64,000 nt of DNA from Niastella vici. GTDB taxonomy: Bacteria > Bacteroidota > Bacteroidia > Chitinophagales > Chitinophagaceae. Both the position numbers and the translations under genes were made by a program. The notes under the pieces are model-generated. The model did no database searches. It saw nothing but the letters and a program-made list of their open reading frames with translations, and had not been told where the DNA came from. Below, piece by piece: positions 19,412-28,798 of this stretch (its first letter is position 1; every line of letters begins with the position of its first letter). The stretch is taken from NCBI RefSeq assembly GCF_002077945.1, contig NZ_LVYD01000052.1:110627-174626 (forward strand), given 5' to 3'.

Positions 19412-21913
19412 ATGCATAAAGGCCTGGTTGTTATATTACTGCTCACGATGTATGCGGGGCTATTGAAGGCGCAGCCCAAAGTAACCCGGGCCATCAAGGT
19501 TACCCAGGCGCCGCGGATCGATGGCTCATTAGATGACTCCGCCTGGCAGCACGCCCCCCTGGCCGTTGATTTTATCACCAATTCACCGGTATATGGCAAC
19601 CCTGCTGCAGTAAAAACTGAAGTGCGGGTTGTGTACGACAATACCTCCATTTATATAGGCGCTTACCTGTACGACGATCCGGCTGAAATACGGCGGCAGT
19701 TCACCACGCGCGACAACCTGCAACGCGCGAACGTAGACTATTTCGCAGTATTTCTTGATACCTATAAAGACAGGCAGAATGCCTTTCAGTTCCTGGTAAC
19801 CGCCCGTAACGTGCAAACCGATGCGCGGGTAAGCGCCAATTATGATGGCGAAGAAGGAAACTATGGCGATGTAAGCTGGGATGCCGTTTGGGATAGCAAA
19901 GTGAGCATCAGGCCCGATGGCTGGATCGTTGAAATGCGTATACCGCTTTTTTCCATCCGGTTCTCCCGTAAATCAGACGCCGACTGGGGTATCCAGTTCA
20001 TGCGTTTCAGCCGGCGGCATAATGAAACTTCGTTCTGGAACCCTGTAAACCCCGCTGTTAGCGGTTTTGCCAACCAATTTGGCGACATTACCGGTTTCAA
20101 TAAACTGGTGCCGCCATTGCGACTGAGCTTTTCGCCCTATGTAAGCGGTGGCTACCGGCAAACGCCCTACGCCAACAGCGCCAACCAGTATGAAACACTG
20201 AAAAGCGGTGGTATGGATGTTAAATACGGCATCAATGAAAGTTTTACACTCGATGCAACCCTTATCCCCGACTTTGGACAGGTGATCTCTGATAATGTGG
20301 TCAACAATCTTAGTCCGTTCGAGATCAGGTTCCGGGAAAACCGCCCCTTCTTTACCGAAGGCACCGAACTGTTCAATAAAGCCGGTATTTTTTATTCGCG
20401 TCGCATCGGGAAAGTGCCCGACCTGTACGATTCGCTGCAGGATAAAATAAGCTCCGGTGAATTAGATGGCTACCAGGTATTGAAAAATCCTTCGGTGACC
20501 CGGTTGTACAATGCCGTTAAATTTTCAGGACGAACAGCCGGCAACCTCGGTATTGGCGTTTTTAATGCCGTTACCGAAAATGTAAAAGCCACGCTGCGTA
20601 ACCGCGGCACCGGCAAAGACTCAACCGTAATAACAGAACCGCTTGCGAACTATAACATCATTGTATTGGACCAGGCCCTGAAGAACCGCTCGTACATTAC
20701 ATTTACGAATACCAATGTAATGCGTAACAGCCACGAACGCGATGCCAATGTAACCGCATTGGATATTGCCCTGTATGATAAAGCCAACCGTTATGGAATA
20801 GTACTAAAGCCGCGGTACAGTGTAGTGTATGATATCCCGGGCCGGTACAATGGGTTCGCCAATTACCTCGAAGTGGGCAAAGTAAGTGGCAACCTGCAAT
20901 ATTCCTTTACCAATGAATTGAAATCAGACCAATACGATCCCAACGATATGGGCTTTCAGTTAGCGCCGAATGTGTTTGCCAATACCGCTGCGGTAAGTTA
21001 TCATATCTATCAGGCCACACCCGCTTTTTTAAACCAGAGCTACCAGGTAGCTGTAAAGCAGGATTACCTGTACAAACCCTTTAGTTATCAAAAAACGGCT
21101 TTTGTGGCCTCAGCCTCCTGGCTGTTTAAAAATTTCCTGAACCTGATCATCAACACAGATATTGCACCCCGGTGGTATAACGACTTCTTTGAAATGCAAA
21201 CGCCAGCGAGCCTGTTTAAAACTCCCCGGCAACAATTAAAGCGCTCGCCTTATTACAGCCTGTTCATTGATGGCAGCACCGATAATCGCAAACCATTAAT
21301 ACTAAGCTGGCATATAGGTGGAGCAGAAGGTCCCCTGCCCAATGATCCCTATTACGCGCTGCAATTTGGCATCAGGTACCGGTTCAGCGACCGGCTCATG
21401 CTTGAACTGAACTATAAACGCCAATATGATAATGGCCAGTTCGGCTATGCATTCATTCGCGACCCATCAACCGCAGCGCCGGTACTTGCCCGCCGTACAT
21501 ATGCCGATGTAACTTCGGTGATCAGCGGTGTGTATAATTTCACATCACGCATGAACCTTACGTTCAGGGCCCGCCATTACTGGAACCGGTTACAGAACAC
21601 CAACCTGTATACCGTTCATAACGATGGGTACTGGACAGAAAGGACCGATCTGGTACCGGCCGATTATAACATCAATTACAATGCCTTCAACCTCGATGTT
21701 TTCTATACCTGGGATTTTCGTTTAGGCAGCCGCCTGATACTGGGCTGGAAGAACTGGCTGGGGAAAGATTATGAATACGCGATCAATGATGTTACCTATA
21801 AATACTACACCGCCAATGCCGGTCAGTTGTTTCGTACGCCGCATGGCAATGAATTTACTATCCGCTTTATTTACTTCCTCAATTACCAGCAGCTGGTGAA
21901 AAATAAAAGATAG
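19412..21913 (+). CDS. CBM9-like / DUF5916 outer-membrane protein
   Basis: An 833-aa exported protein. The signal peptide (about 1-20, GLLKAQ) is followed by a family-9-like carbohydrate-binding beta-sandwich (about 28-215; APRIDGSLDDSAW, VVYDNTSIYIGAYLYD, DGWIVEMRIP). The DUF5916 region then runs to the C-terminus (about 225-833), with alternating aromatic strands that suggest an outer-membrane barrel and DATLIPDFGQV, a common family word. By family knowledge these are common in Bacteroidota and are suspected outer-membrane proteins, but their substrate is not known. It is convergent with the deacetylase-like gene, with only 14 bp between stops and no obvious terminator. Confidence 0.9.
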   Translation: MHKGLVVILLLTMYAGLLKAQPKVTRAIKVTQAPRIDGSLDDSAWQHAPLAVDFITNSPVYGNPAAVKTEVRVVYDNTSIYIGAYLYDDPAEIRRQFTTRDNLQRANVDYFAVFLDTYKDRQNAFQFLVTARNVQTDARVSANYDGEEGNYGDVSWDAVWDSKVSIRPDGWIVEMRIPLFSIRFSRKSDADWGIQFMRFSRRHNETSFWNPVNPAVSGFANQFGDITGFNKLVPPLRLSFSPYVSGGYRQTPYANSANQYETLKSGGMDVKYGINESFTLDATLIPDFGQVISDNVVNNLSPFEIRFRENRPFFTEGTELFNKAGIFYSRRIGKVPDLYDSLQDKISSGELDGYQVLKNPSVTRLYNAVKFSGRTAGNLGIGVFNAVTENVKATLRNRGTGKDSTVITEPLANYNIIVLDQALKNRSYITFTNTNVMRNSHERDANVTALDIALYDKANRYGIVLKPRYSVVYDIPGRYNGFANYLEVGKVSGNLQYSFTNELKSDQYDPNDMGFQLAPNVFANTAAVSYHIYQATPAFLNQSYQVAVKQDYLYKPFSYQKTAFVASASWLFKNFLNLIINTDIAPRWYNDFFEMQTPASLFKTPRQQLKRSPYYSLFIDGSTDNRKPLILSWHIGGAEGPLPNDPYYALQFGIRYRFSDRLMLELNYKRQYDNGQFGYAFIRDPSTAAPVLARRTYADVTSVISGVYNFTSRMNLTFRARHYWNRLQNTNLYTVHNDGYWTERTDLVPADYNINYNAFNLDVFYTWDFRLGSRLILGWKNWLGKDYEYAINDVTYKYYTANAGQLFRTPHGNEFTIRFIYFLNYQQLVKNKR

Positions 21914-21927
21914 CCGGCCCCGGCAGG

Positions 21928-22851
21928 TTACAGGGAATAAATATCCTTTGCCACCCTGAACGTATTGCAATGCGCTTCTACGATCGTTTTAATATCGGGC
22001 GAATAACCACCGCCCATGGCCACTACGCAGGGAATATGCTGTTGCTTCAGTTTTGTAAAAACCATTTCATCACGTTGCCTGCAACCTTCCATACTTATTT
22101 TCAGCTTTCCGAATTTATCGGTCCACAGAATATCTACCCCCGATAAATAAAAAGCAAAATCAGGCTTTACCTGCTCGAGCAAACTATCCAATGTATTTCG
22201 CAACAGGCTTAAATATAAACCGTCTTCGGTACCATCGTTCAGGGCAATATCCAGATCGCTTTTCTCTTTATGAAAGGGATAATTATGGGCGCCATGCATA
22301 CTGAAGGTGAACACGCGGGGTTCGTGCTCAAACAGGCTGGCCGTTCCATTGCCCTGGTGTACATCGAGGTCAATAATTAATATTTTATGCGCAAGCCCTT
22401 TTTTAAGCAGGTAATTGGCGGCTACGGCAAAATCATTCAACAAACAAAACCCTTCTCCCCTATCGGCAAATGCATGATGCGTACCACCTGCCACATTCAG
22501 GGCCACGCCATGTACCAGTGCGTAATGACAGCAATCGATAGTTCCCTGTGCAATCACAAATTCGCGCCGGGTAAGCTGGGGTGATTGCGGAAAACCTATA
22601 TGCCGTTGTTCGCGTGCCGATAAAGTTTGCTGATGCAGTTTTTGAATATAGGCGGCATCGTGCGTCCATAACACCACTTCATCTTCACAGGCCGAAGGCG
22701 TAAACAGGTTATGGGAAGTTATGGTTCCCTCATACAACAATTGTTCGGGTATCAGTTCATATTTAAGCATGGGGAACCGGTGCCCTTCAGGCAGCGGGTG
22801 CGCATAAATGGGATCAAATGCTATTTTCAATAAAGGCGGTGTGAAACTCAT
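21928..22851 (-). CDS. Histone deacetylase / AcuC-type zinc amidohydrolase
   Basis: A 307-aa class I HDAC-like protein that would remove acetyl or similar acyl groups from proteins or small amines. The catalytic centre is visible: the His pair H125-H126 in GGTHHAF, zinc ligands D163 and H165 in DLDVHQGNGT, and D240 in SGVD. CLLND (136-140) and the Gly-rich AMGGGYSPD near the C-terminus are also typical. The natural substrate in bacteria of this group is uncertain; acetyl-CoA synthetase (AcuC role) or acetylated polyamines are options. Its start overlaps the stop of pdeM by 4 bp (ATGA), so the two are translationally coupled. Confidence 0.93.
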   Translation of the reverse strand: MSFTPPLLKIAFDPIYAHPLPEGHRFPMLKYELIPEQLLYEGTITSHNLFTPSACEDEVVLWTHDAAYIQKLHQQTLSAREQRHIGFPQSPQLTRREFVIAQGTIDCCHYALVHGVALNVAGGTHHAFADRGEGFCLLNDFAVAANYLLKKGLAHKILIIDLDVHQGNGTASLFEHEPRVFTFSMHGAHNYPFHKEKSDLDIALNDGTEDGLYLSLLRNTLDSLLEQVKPDFAFYLSGVDILWTDKFGKLKISMEGCRQRDEMVFTKLKQQHIPCVVAMGGGYSPDIKTIVEAHCNTFRVAKDIYSL

Positions 22852-23504
22852 TGCAATTGTACAATATGATCATTTACGATAGCAAATACATTTTCTTCAT
22901 AATCCGGTTGCACCAGTGCAATACCGGTAAACCGGCTAAAAGCCGGCAATACACAAAATGCCTTTGCAAAGTAAAAACAGGGAAAGCTAAGCGATTGTTT
23001 GGCCGCGCCCTTAATACGAACTCCGGGATGTATATGACCCGAGAAAAAATAAGCATCGTCCCGGGCTGTCACTTCATCGAGGTCATGGCGAAACCGGAAA
23101 CAACCCAGCTGCAGCTCATCTTCCGTAACATGAATGCCGCATTGCTGGTACCAGCTATCGTGCAGAATATCGTGATTGCCTTTTATGAGGTGGATATGCA
23201 GACCGGGAAAATCGTGCCGCCACCGTTGAAACAGCTCCAGTTCCTTGTTCTGGTGACTGTGAAACAGATCGCCCACCACCATCAATTGCCGGGGTTGAAA
23301 ATATTGTATGCCGTGTACCAGCCGTTGCAGGTCTTCTTTATACACAGCCTGGGGAACGGCAATACCCGATTTGCGAAAATGACCTGTTTTGCCAAAGTGC
23401 AGGTCCGATACGATGAGCGCTTTTTCTTCTTCCCAAAAAATATACCTGTGCGCCGACAACCAAAGCTGCTGCGTTAATAATTTATATGAAACCGGGGCCT
23501 GCAT
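22848..23504 (-). CDS. pdeM: Ligase-associated DNA damage response endonuclease PdeM
   Basis: A 218-aa calcineurin-like metallophosphoesterase. The metal-binding motifs are all present: D34-L-H36 in SDLHFGK, G78-D79 with H82 (GDLFH), G109-N-H-D (109-112) and GHIHPG (H157, H159). The word GHFRKSGIAVP after the first motif is characteristic of PdeM, which in many bacteria is encoded beside an ATP-dependent DNA ligase and an Lhr-type helicase. Those partners are not in this window. Instead it is followed, with a 4-bp overlap, by the deacetylase-like gene. Nuclease function comes from family knowledge. Confidence 0.9.
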   Translation of the reverse strand: MQAPVSYKLLTQQLWLSAHRYIFWEEEKALIVSDLHFGKTGHFRKSGIAVPQAVYKEDLQRLVHGIQYFQPRQLMVVGDLFHSHQNKELELFQRWRHDFPGLHIHLIKGNHDILHDSWYQQCGIHVTEDELQLGCFRFRHDLDEVTARDDAYFFSGHIHPGVRIKGAAKQSLSFPCFYFAKAFCVLPAFSRFTGIALVQPDYEENVFAIVNDHIVQLQ

Positions 23505-23717
23505 CCGCTGATCTGTATTAATTCAATTATAATATACGATGTGTTTACCATCCATGAGGGAAAAAAACAAATTTCCCTGTGCTTTTTCACCAGCCTGTTC
23601 TTTTAAAACACATTAGCTTGGGCTTGCAATATTACTACAATAATGCCGCTGATAACCCTTAATATTGAGTATCCGTTGCCTGTTTTGGAATATTAATAAA
23701 ATTTACCAACCCTGCCT

Positions 23718-24506
23718 ATGCCCGGCGAGAACCATAACATTATCATATTCATAATAGTCACCACGCTCGTTATACTTATTCTCATTTTCTTTGTTGTATT
23801 TATCCTGTTCCTGTACCAACGCCGGCAGATCGCCTACAAAAAAGGGCTTGAAATACTGAAATCTGATTTTGAGAAAACCCTGCTAACCACCCAGCTCGAA
23901 ATACAGGAGCAAACCTTTCAGAGCATTTCGCGTGAAATTCATGATAATATCGGGCTTTCGCTTACCCTGGCCAAGCTGAACCTGAATACCATTGACTGGA
24001 ATAACTCCGGTTATTCGCGGGAAAAGGTCGATGGCTCAGTAACATTTATTTCCCGCGCCATTGAAGACCTGAGCTATATTTCCAAGGCATTGCATACCGG
24101 TTTTATTGAAGAGAATGGATTGCTGAAAGCGCTTGAGCTGGAAATAAATAAAATTCAAAAGCTGGGTATTTTCAATGTGCGTTACGATGTAACCGGCTCG
24201 CCTGTTTATATGCAAACACAAAAGGAGCTGGTAATTTTCAGGATCATTCAGGAAGTGCTGAACAATTGCATCAAACATGCAGAAGCAACGGCCATTGAAG
24301 TATTGTTGAATTACCAAAGCGATTTTGTAGAAATTGAATTGAACGATAACGGGAAAGGATTTACATACAAAACAACCACCAATAAAACAGAAAAAGGTAC
24401 GGGGTTAATGAATATCGTAAAACGGGCAGCCTATATCAATGGTTCCTGCCATATAAATAGTTTTCCGGGAAAAGGCACAACCGTACATTTGAAAATTCCC
24501 TATTGA
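23718..24506 (+). CDS. Sensor histidine kinase, NarL/DegS type, single TM
   Basis: A 262-aa HisKA_3-type kinase. One N-terminal membrane helix (about 8-33) is followed by a coiled linker, then the dimerisation helix with phospho-acceptor H75 in SREIHDNIG, and a HATPase_c domain (about 150-262) with EVLNNCIKHA (N box), LNDNGKGF (G1) and GTGLMNI (G2). There is no periplasmic or cytosolic sensor domain, so signal input must come through the membrane helix or a partner protein. The stop is 8 bp before the ATG of the response regulator, a clear pair. Confidence 0.93.
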   Translation: MPGENHNIIIFIIVTTLVILILIFFVVFILFLYQRRQIAYKKGLEILKSDFEKTLLTTQLEIQEQTFQSISREIHDNIGLSLTLAKLNLNTIDWNNSGYSREKVDGSVTFISRAIEDLSYISKALHTGFIEENGLLKALELEINKIQKLGIFNVRYDVTGSPVYMQTQKELVIFRIIQEVLNNCIKHAEATAIEVLLNYQSDFVEIELNDNGKGFTYKTTTNKTEKGTGLMNIVKRAAYINGSCHINSFPGKGTTVHLKIPY

Positions 24507-24514
24507 TAAAATTT

Positions 24515-25177
24515 ATGACGAACCAGGATTCCCCTATACAGGTAGCGCTTGCTGATGACCATATTCTGTTGCGCGATGCGCTGGCCTCACTGATCAATAC
24601 TTTTGATAATTGCCGGGTGACATTTACCGCTTCGAACGGACAGGAAACGCTTGAAAAGATCAAAAACGGTCAAATACCCCAGGTGCTTATCCTTGACCTG
24701 AACATGCCCCTGCTCGACGGGTACGACACTTCTATGTGGCTGCACAAGCATTATCCGGGCATACATGTATTAATGTTAACCATGTACGATACCGACCTTA
24801 CCCTTATCAGGTTGTTACAGGCCGGGGTTAAAGGCTTTTTGAAAAAAGACATCCATCCCGAAGAACTGAAATTTGCGATCAGGTCGGTTATGGAATCGGG
24901 TTATTATTATTCGCATCATGTTACGGGCAAGCTGGTGAACCTTTTTCGCAATACCCTCGAAGACCTGGCGCAAAAAAAGAACCTGCTCAATGAACAGGAA
25001 CTGCAATTCCTTAAATTAAGTTGCAGCGAATTAACATACAAAGAAATTGCCGGTAAAATGCAGCTCAGTCCGCGGGCGGTAGATGCCTTGCGTGATCAGT
25101 TGTTCAATCGTTTGGATGTAAAAAGCAGGGTGGGTTTGGCCATGTATGCCATACGGCATGGGCTGGTAAGCTTTTAA
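24515..25177 (+). CDS. NarL-type response regulator paired with the upstream kinase
   Basis: A 220-aa regulator from the ATG at 24515; a TTG at 24503, overlapping the kinase stop, would add four residues. The receiver domain (about 8-125) has the acidic pair D14-D15, phospho-acceptor D61 in LILDLNMP, T89 and K110. The LuxR-type helix-turn-helix (about 155-218; LTYKEIAGKMQLSPRAVDAL) binds DNA. Its target promoters are unknown; the nearby large spacer at 25903-26810 is a candidate. Confidence 0.93.
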   Translation: MTNQDSPIQVALADDHILLRDALASLINTFDNCRVTFTASNGQETLEKIKNGQIPQVLILDLNMPLLDGYDTSMWLHKHYPGIHVLMLTMYDTDLTLIRLLQAGVKGFLKKDIHPEELKFAIRSVMESGYYYSHHVTGKLVNLFRNTLEDLAQKKNLLNEQELQFLKLSCSELTYKEIAGKMQLSPRAVDALRDQLFNRLDVKSRVGLAMYAIRHGLVSF

Positions 25178-25242
25178 GAAAGCGGGATAAGGAGTGGTAA
25201 AAGAGTTTAAGCGGTCGGTTTTGCCGGTTTCTGCCATCAACA

Positions 25243-25902
25243 TTAATCGATGAGCTTGTTGCGCATACCATACATAATGAGCCCGGCAATGGTTTTGGCG
25301 CCTACTTTCGATTTCATGTTCTGACGAATGGTTTCAATAGTGCGGGGGCTCAGGAACACTTCTTTCGAAATTTCTTCCGTGGTTTTATCGGCCGCCAGCA
25401 GCTTCAGTATGCGAATTTCTTTCTCGGAGAATTTTACGGGATTGGGATAAAACTGCCGTACCTGTTTTTTGGTTTGCAGTTTCGATAATACAGCCTTATT
25501 AACAAGATCATTAAAGTAAAAGTCATCATTCATGCAGGTGAGTATGGCCTGATAGATCTCTTCAGGGTCAGAGGTTTTGGTTAGATAAGCGTTGGCACCC
25601 ATTTCCATCATCTTGGTGATCATTTCCTGTTCGTCGTACATGGTAAGTACCACGATCTTTACATCACTGTATTCTTTACGCAGGATCCCAATTGCATTCA
25701 CTCCATCTACCTCGGGCATACGAATATCCATCAACAAAACATCAGGTTTTTTGATCTGCATTTTATGCATCAGATCTTTGCCATCTTCGGCTTCCCAAAG
25801 GATCTTCAGGTATTCTTTTCCTTTCAGAGCCATCTTAATGCCGTCCCGAAAAATTTTATGATCGTCGGCAAGTGCTACTTTAATAACCAGTTCAGTGCTC
25901 AT
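25243..25902 (-). CDS. NarL-type response regulator, without adjacent kinase on its strand
   Basis: A 219-aa response regulator. The receiver carries D13-D14, phospho-acceptor D59 in VLLMDIRMP, T87 and K109 in YLTKTSDP. The C-terminal LuxR-type helix-turn-helix includes TTEEISKEVFLSPRTIETI. It is convergent with the first kinase/regulator pair and has no kinase of its own beside it on the minus strand. It closely resembles the regulator at 28945 (both end in NKLID or NNLID), suggesting a local duplication. A kinase at 23718 or 27956 could phosphorylate it (inference). Its 5' side opens into a 900-bp gene-free region. Confidence 0.92.
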   Translation of the reverse strand: MSTELVIKVALADDHKIFRDGIKMALKGKEYLKILWEAEDGKDLMHKMQIKKPDVLLMDIRMPEVDGVNAIGILRKEYSDVKIVVLTMYDEQEMITKMMEMGANAYLTKTSDPEEIYQAILTCMNDDFYFNDLVNKAVLSKLQTKKQVRQFYPNPVKFSEKEIRILKLLAADKTTEEISKEVFLSPRTIETIRQNMKSKVGAKTIAGLIMYGMRNKLID

Positions 25903-26810
25903 AATGGGTAAGGTTGGCTTATTAATGGGTTATAAGTTGTTCCGTTTCAGGTACAATACGCCCTACCGTTAACCCCAGATCAATGTTCGATCTTATAAGG
26001 GCCCTAACCTTCAGGCAATATCGTATAAAAAAACGATTCCACTCACTTTGTAAACGTTAGTTTACCAGGATCAATCGAAATTGTACCAGTTTATACTACG
26101 ACACTTTTACGTGTTTACCGGTAATTCCCGAACAATTAAAAAAGAGCAATTCCGCTATTGCGAACAGGCGGGTGGCCGATTATTTTTGTTTCAGAAGTTG
26201 ATTGGTAAGGAATGGCAACCTTAAAACATCCAATATTCTGATTACCGTCCTAAAAAATAATTTCCAACGATCTTATGAAAGCCACCTGTCAAATCCAATA
26301 TCAGTCAACTTCTTCTTTCTGTTTTTAATCACACCGCTTTCAACCATTACCTCATCCTGACAACACAAGATCATACCCTTCGAAAACATAGTTCTATTGA
26401 TACCTGTTTTATTCAAGTTGTTTTGCAATCACTCAGCCGATAAATAAGAAAAGGAAATTTTTATTGCAAGAGCAGCTACTAACTAAGCCCCGTTTTTAAA
26501 ATCCGACATTACTTAAGCATTAATCCCATCATTCTTAAGCATTTTCACTTATCCACACATGTGAACAACTGCATCACAAATGTCGGCTTCACGAACTTTT
26601 ACGACAGTAAATATACGGTAAATCACGAGAAAAATTCCCCCATTTCAAATCGTAATATTTCCTAGTAAATCCCCCCGAAACGTAGGCCCGTAGAGCATTT
26701 CGAGCAAAATTACACCATTTAGCGGTGCTCGCAACCCGTTGTATATCTTTTTTTTTGGAGGTTTCTTACTAACCGGAACCACTATTTACAACCTCTAAAA
26801 ACTTACTACT
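25903..26810. other. Large gene-free region inside the signalling island
   Basis: About 900 bp with no supportable ORF on either strand. Visible elements: a hairpin GTAAAC-gtta-GTTTAC (26050-26065), another GTTTACC copy near 26114, and the direct repeat TTAAGCATT (about 26514 and 26535). It separates the minus-strand regulator from the 125-aa gene and probably holds divergent promoters. A small RNA is possible but not supported by a clear promoter-terminator pair. Confidence 0.5.
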
Positions 26811-27188
26811 ATGATGCAAACTGAACTCCTCACTAAACGTAACATTGCTACGGTTGGTGAAGAAATTACCCATGAACTCGGCGCAAAAATGATCCGGGAC
26901 TACGAAAAAGCAAATCCGGCTGACGTAAAATCCTTCATTATTGGAAAAGACATTATCAACCAGATCCTGGCCCAGCCCGGTTGTGTTGGCATTCAATTGT
27001 TTAATGCTTACAACGAGGAAGGCAAAAAAACACTGGTGTATGTTGGTTTAAATGCAGATGAAAAACCCATTTTGCAATATTCCCTCATTACCGGTAATGG
27101 CGCCCTTGAAACTAAAAACGGATTGGTTGGTGACAGAATCCCCCAGGGCGATGGCATCGAAGATTGGGGCTGGTTTTTTGACGAATAA
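26811..27188 (+). CDS. Hypothetical 125-aa soluble protein
   Basis: I do not recognise the family. The gene starts ATGATG and encodes an acidic cytosolic-looking protein without signal peptide or membrane helix. An amphipathic first half (TKRNIATVGEEITHELG) is followed by a beta-rich part with GCVGIQLFNAY and TLVYVGLN, ending in the acidic, aromatic EDWGWFFDE. It sits alone after a 900-bp gene-free region and 44 bp before a 7-TM gene in the signalling island, so a role as a small modulator or as a target of the regulators is possible but unproved. Codon use and composition look like the neighbours, so the gene is probably real. Confidence 0.7.
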   Translation: MMQTELLTKRNIATVGEEITHELGAKMIRDYEKANPADVKSFIIGKDIINQILAQPGCVGIQLFNAYNEEGKKTLVYVGLNADEKPILQYSLITGNGALETKNGLVGDRIPQGDGIEDWGWFFDE

Positions 27189-27227
27189 GCATGCCGAACA
27201 GCTATGTTTCCTTCTAACTATTTATAT

Positions 27228-27235
27228 TATATTTG
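27228..27235 (+). promoter_or_regulatory. -7 element upstream of / within the 7-TM gene start
   Basis: TATATTTG matches TAnnTTTG perfectly. It overlaps the TTG proposed as start of the following gene, and I see only a weak -33 partner (TGTTT near 27205). It could be chance in AT-rich DNA or show that translation starts further downstream. Confidence 0.3.
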
Positions 27236-27931
27236 GCGTATAATATAAGTACCTTTCTGAGATTACTTGAAACTATAGCAGTTTACTCAAGCATTATACC
27301 AATATTACTTTTCATTTTACTTTTCAAAAAAAGTAAAATGAAAAGTTTTTTTATAATAACAAGCTATTCAATCGCTTCCTTTGCCAGTGACCAAATATCC
27401 GGCTGGCTGTTTGTAATTGACCGTAGTTCAGCAGCTTATTCTGTTCAAAATGCATTTACCTTAATAGAATATTCTTTATTCGCCCTGCTTATATATCTTG
27501 AAATTCATAATAAAAGAGTAAAAAAGATCGTATTATTCCTTTCTTTCAGTTTTTATTGTACGTGTATTTATAACTATATATCCTCACCGCCACATTTTGA
27601 TTCGCTGAACGTAACATTAGAATCTATATTAATAATTGCCTATTGTATTTACTTTTTCTTTGAGCAGATCAATATTCCCAGAATTACGTTTATCTATGCT
27701 TTTCCTCAATTCTGGATAACCGCCGGAATATTGATTTACCTGGCTTCAACCTTTTTTTTATTTATGCAGGCAGATTCGCTTACAAGGGAAGCGCGAAGAG
27801 GCTATTGGATCATTGCCATACTAAGCCAGATCATAAGAAATGTACTTTTTATAATTGCATTTTTAACTAAAAAACATAAAGAGAACTCATTAGACAAGTT
27901 TGATAACCAAAGCATTTATACGGAATTCTAA
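27233..27931 (+). CDS. 7-TM membrane protein A of the signalling island
   Basis: A 232-aa protein with about seven hydrophobic helices and a short hydrophilic C-terminal tail. I do not know a named family, but it parallels the protein at 29747: both have an E-Y/F-S/T-L-containing helix (LIEYSLF and LAEFTLI), a P-x-F-W-x-T-x-G motif starting helix 6 (PQFWITAGILIY and PAFWMTGGLLCYF) and a basic end after the last helix. The next gene, 24 bp downstream, is a histidine kinase with only one membrane helix, so this protein may be its sensor or receptor partner. The start is uncertain: TTG at 27233 keeps helix 1; the first in-frame ATG (27338) would delete it. Confidence 0.75.
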   Translation: MAYNISTFLRLLETIAVYSSIIPILLFILLFKKSKMKSFFIITSYSIASFASDQISGWLFVIDRSSAAYSVQNAFTLIEYSLFALLIYLEIHNKRVKKIVLFLSFSFYCTCIYNYISSPPHFDSLNVTLESILIIAYCIYFFFEQINIPRITFIYAFPQFWITAGILIYLASTFFLFMQADSLTREARRGYWIIAILSQIIRNVLFIIAFLTKKHKENSLDKFDNQSIYTEF

Positions 27932-27955
27932 AAACTGCCCTAACCCCTGAGAAAA

Positions 27956-28798
27956 ATGATATTTCTACAAACAGTAAATACGACCGGAGTTTCAGGAGTA
28001 TTATTTTTCGGCACCATCGGCATGCTGGTTCTTACCATTGGCCTGATCGTATTTATCATTTTCCACCAGCGCAAGGTTATCCGTTACCAAATGCAGTTGC
28101 AGCACATGGAGCAGGAGCAGCAAAAAATGTTACTGAATGCCTCCATTCGCCTGCAGGAAGAAGAACGGCAACGCATTGCAGCCGATTTACACGACGACGC
28201 CGGCCCCCTGCTGGCCACTGCGCGTTTATACCTTAACGAAAACCTGGTAAACCTCGATAAAACCACGCAACTGCAAAGTATCTACAATGCCAAGCAGATC
28301 ATCGACGACACCATTCAACTTATACGTAATATTTCCCACAGCCTCATGCCGCCCACCCTCAAGAATTTCGGACTTGAATCAGCGGTGAACGACCTGTTCC
28401 AGAAGATCAGCGGTTCGGGCAGCATGAACGCCAGTTGCCGGTTTCACGATTATCGCGAACGCCTGCACGCCGACCAGGAACTCATCATTTTCAGAGTAAT
28501 ACAGGAACTGGTAAATAATATCCTGAAACACAGCAATGCCAGTTTTATTCATCTTACTCAAAACCTGAGTGGTAATAAATTGTATATTCGCCTCCATCAT
28601 GACGGCCGCGGTATTACCCAGGCCGATTTTGATAAATTGAATAAAAGCAATGTTGGGTTAGGTTTGAAAAATATCCAGAGCAGGTTAAAATTGTTGCATG
28701 GACGCATTTATTTCGAAAAAGATATTTCGCAAACTTACTATAAGGTTACTATCGAAATTCCACGAATAGAGGAAGAAACGATAGCACCACAGATATAA
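27956..28798 (+). CDS. Sensor histidine kinase, NarL/DegS type, single TM
   Basis: A 280-aa kinase with the same short architecture as the one at 23718. One membrane helix (about 13-36), a Gln-rich linker (MQLQHMEQEQQK), a HisKA_3 domain with H79 in ADLHDDAGP, and a HATPase_c domain (about 170-270) with QELVNNILKH (N box), HHDGRGI (G1) and GLGLKNI (G2). It lies 24 bp after the 7-TM protein A gene and 146 bp before a response regulator. With no other sensor domain, dependence on the membrane partner is plausible (inference). Confidence 0.93.
   Translation: MIFLQTVNTTGVSGVLFFGTIGMLVLTIGLIVFIIFHQRKVIRYQMQLQHMEQEQQKMLLNASIRLQEEERQRIAADLHDDAGPLLATARLYLNENLVNLDKTTQLQSIYNAKQIIDDTIQLIRNISHSLMPPTLKNFGLESAVNDLFQKISGSGSMNASCRFHDYRERLHADQELIIFRVIQELVNNILKHSNASFIHLTQNLSGNKLYIRLHHDGRGITQADFDKLNKSNVGLGLKNIQSRLKLLHGRIYFEKDISQTYYKVTIEIPRIEEETIAPQI

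Noticed and set aside
22851..23477. 208-aa plus-strand ORF opposite pdeM
   Set aside because: pdeM has all metal-binding motifs; the antisense frame has none.
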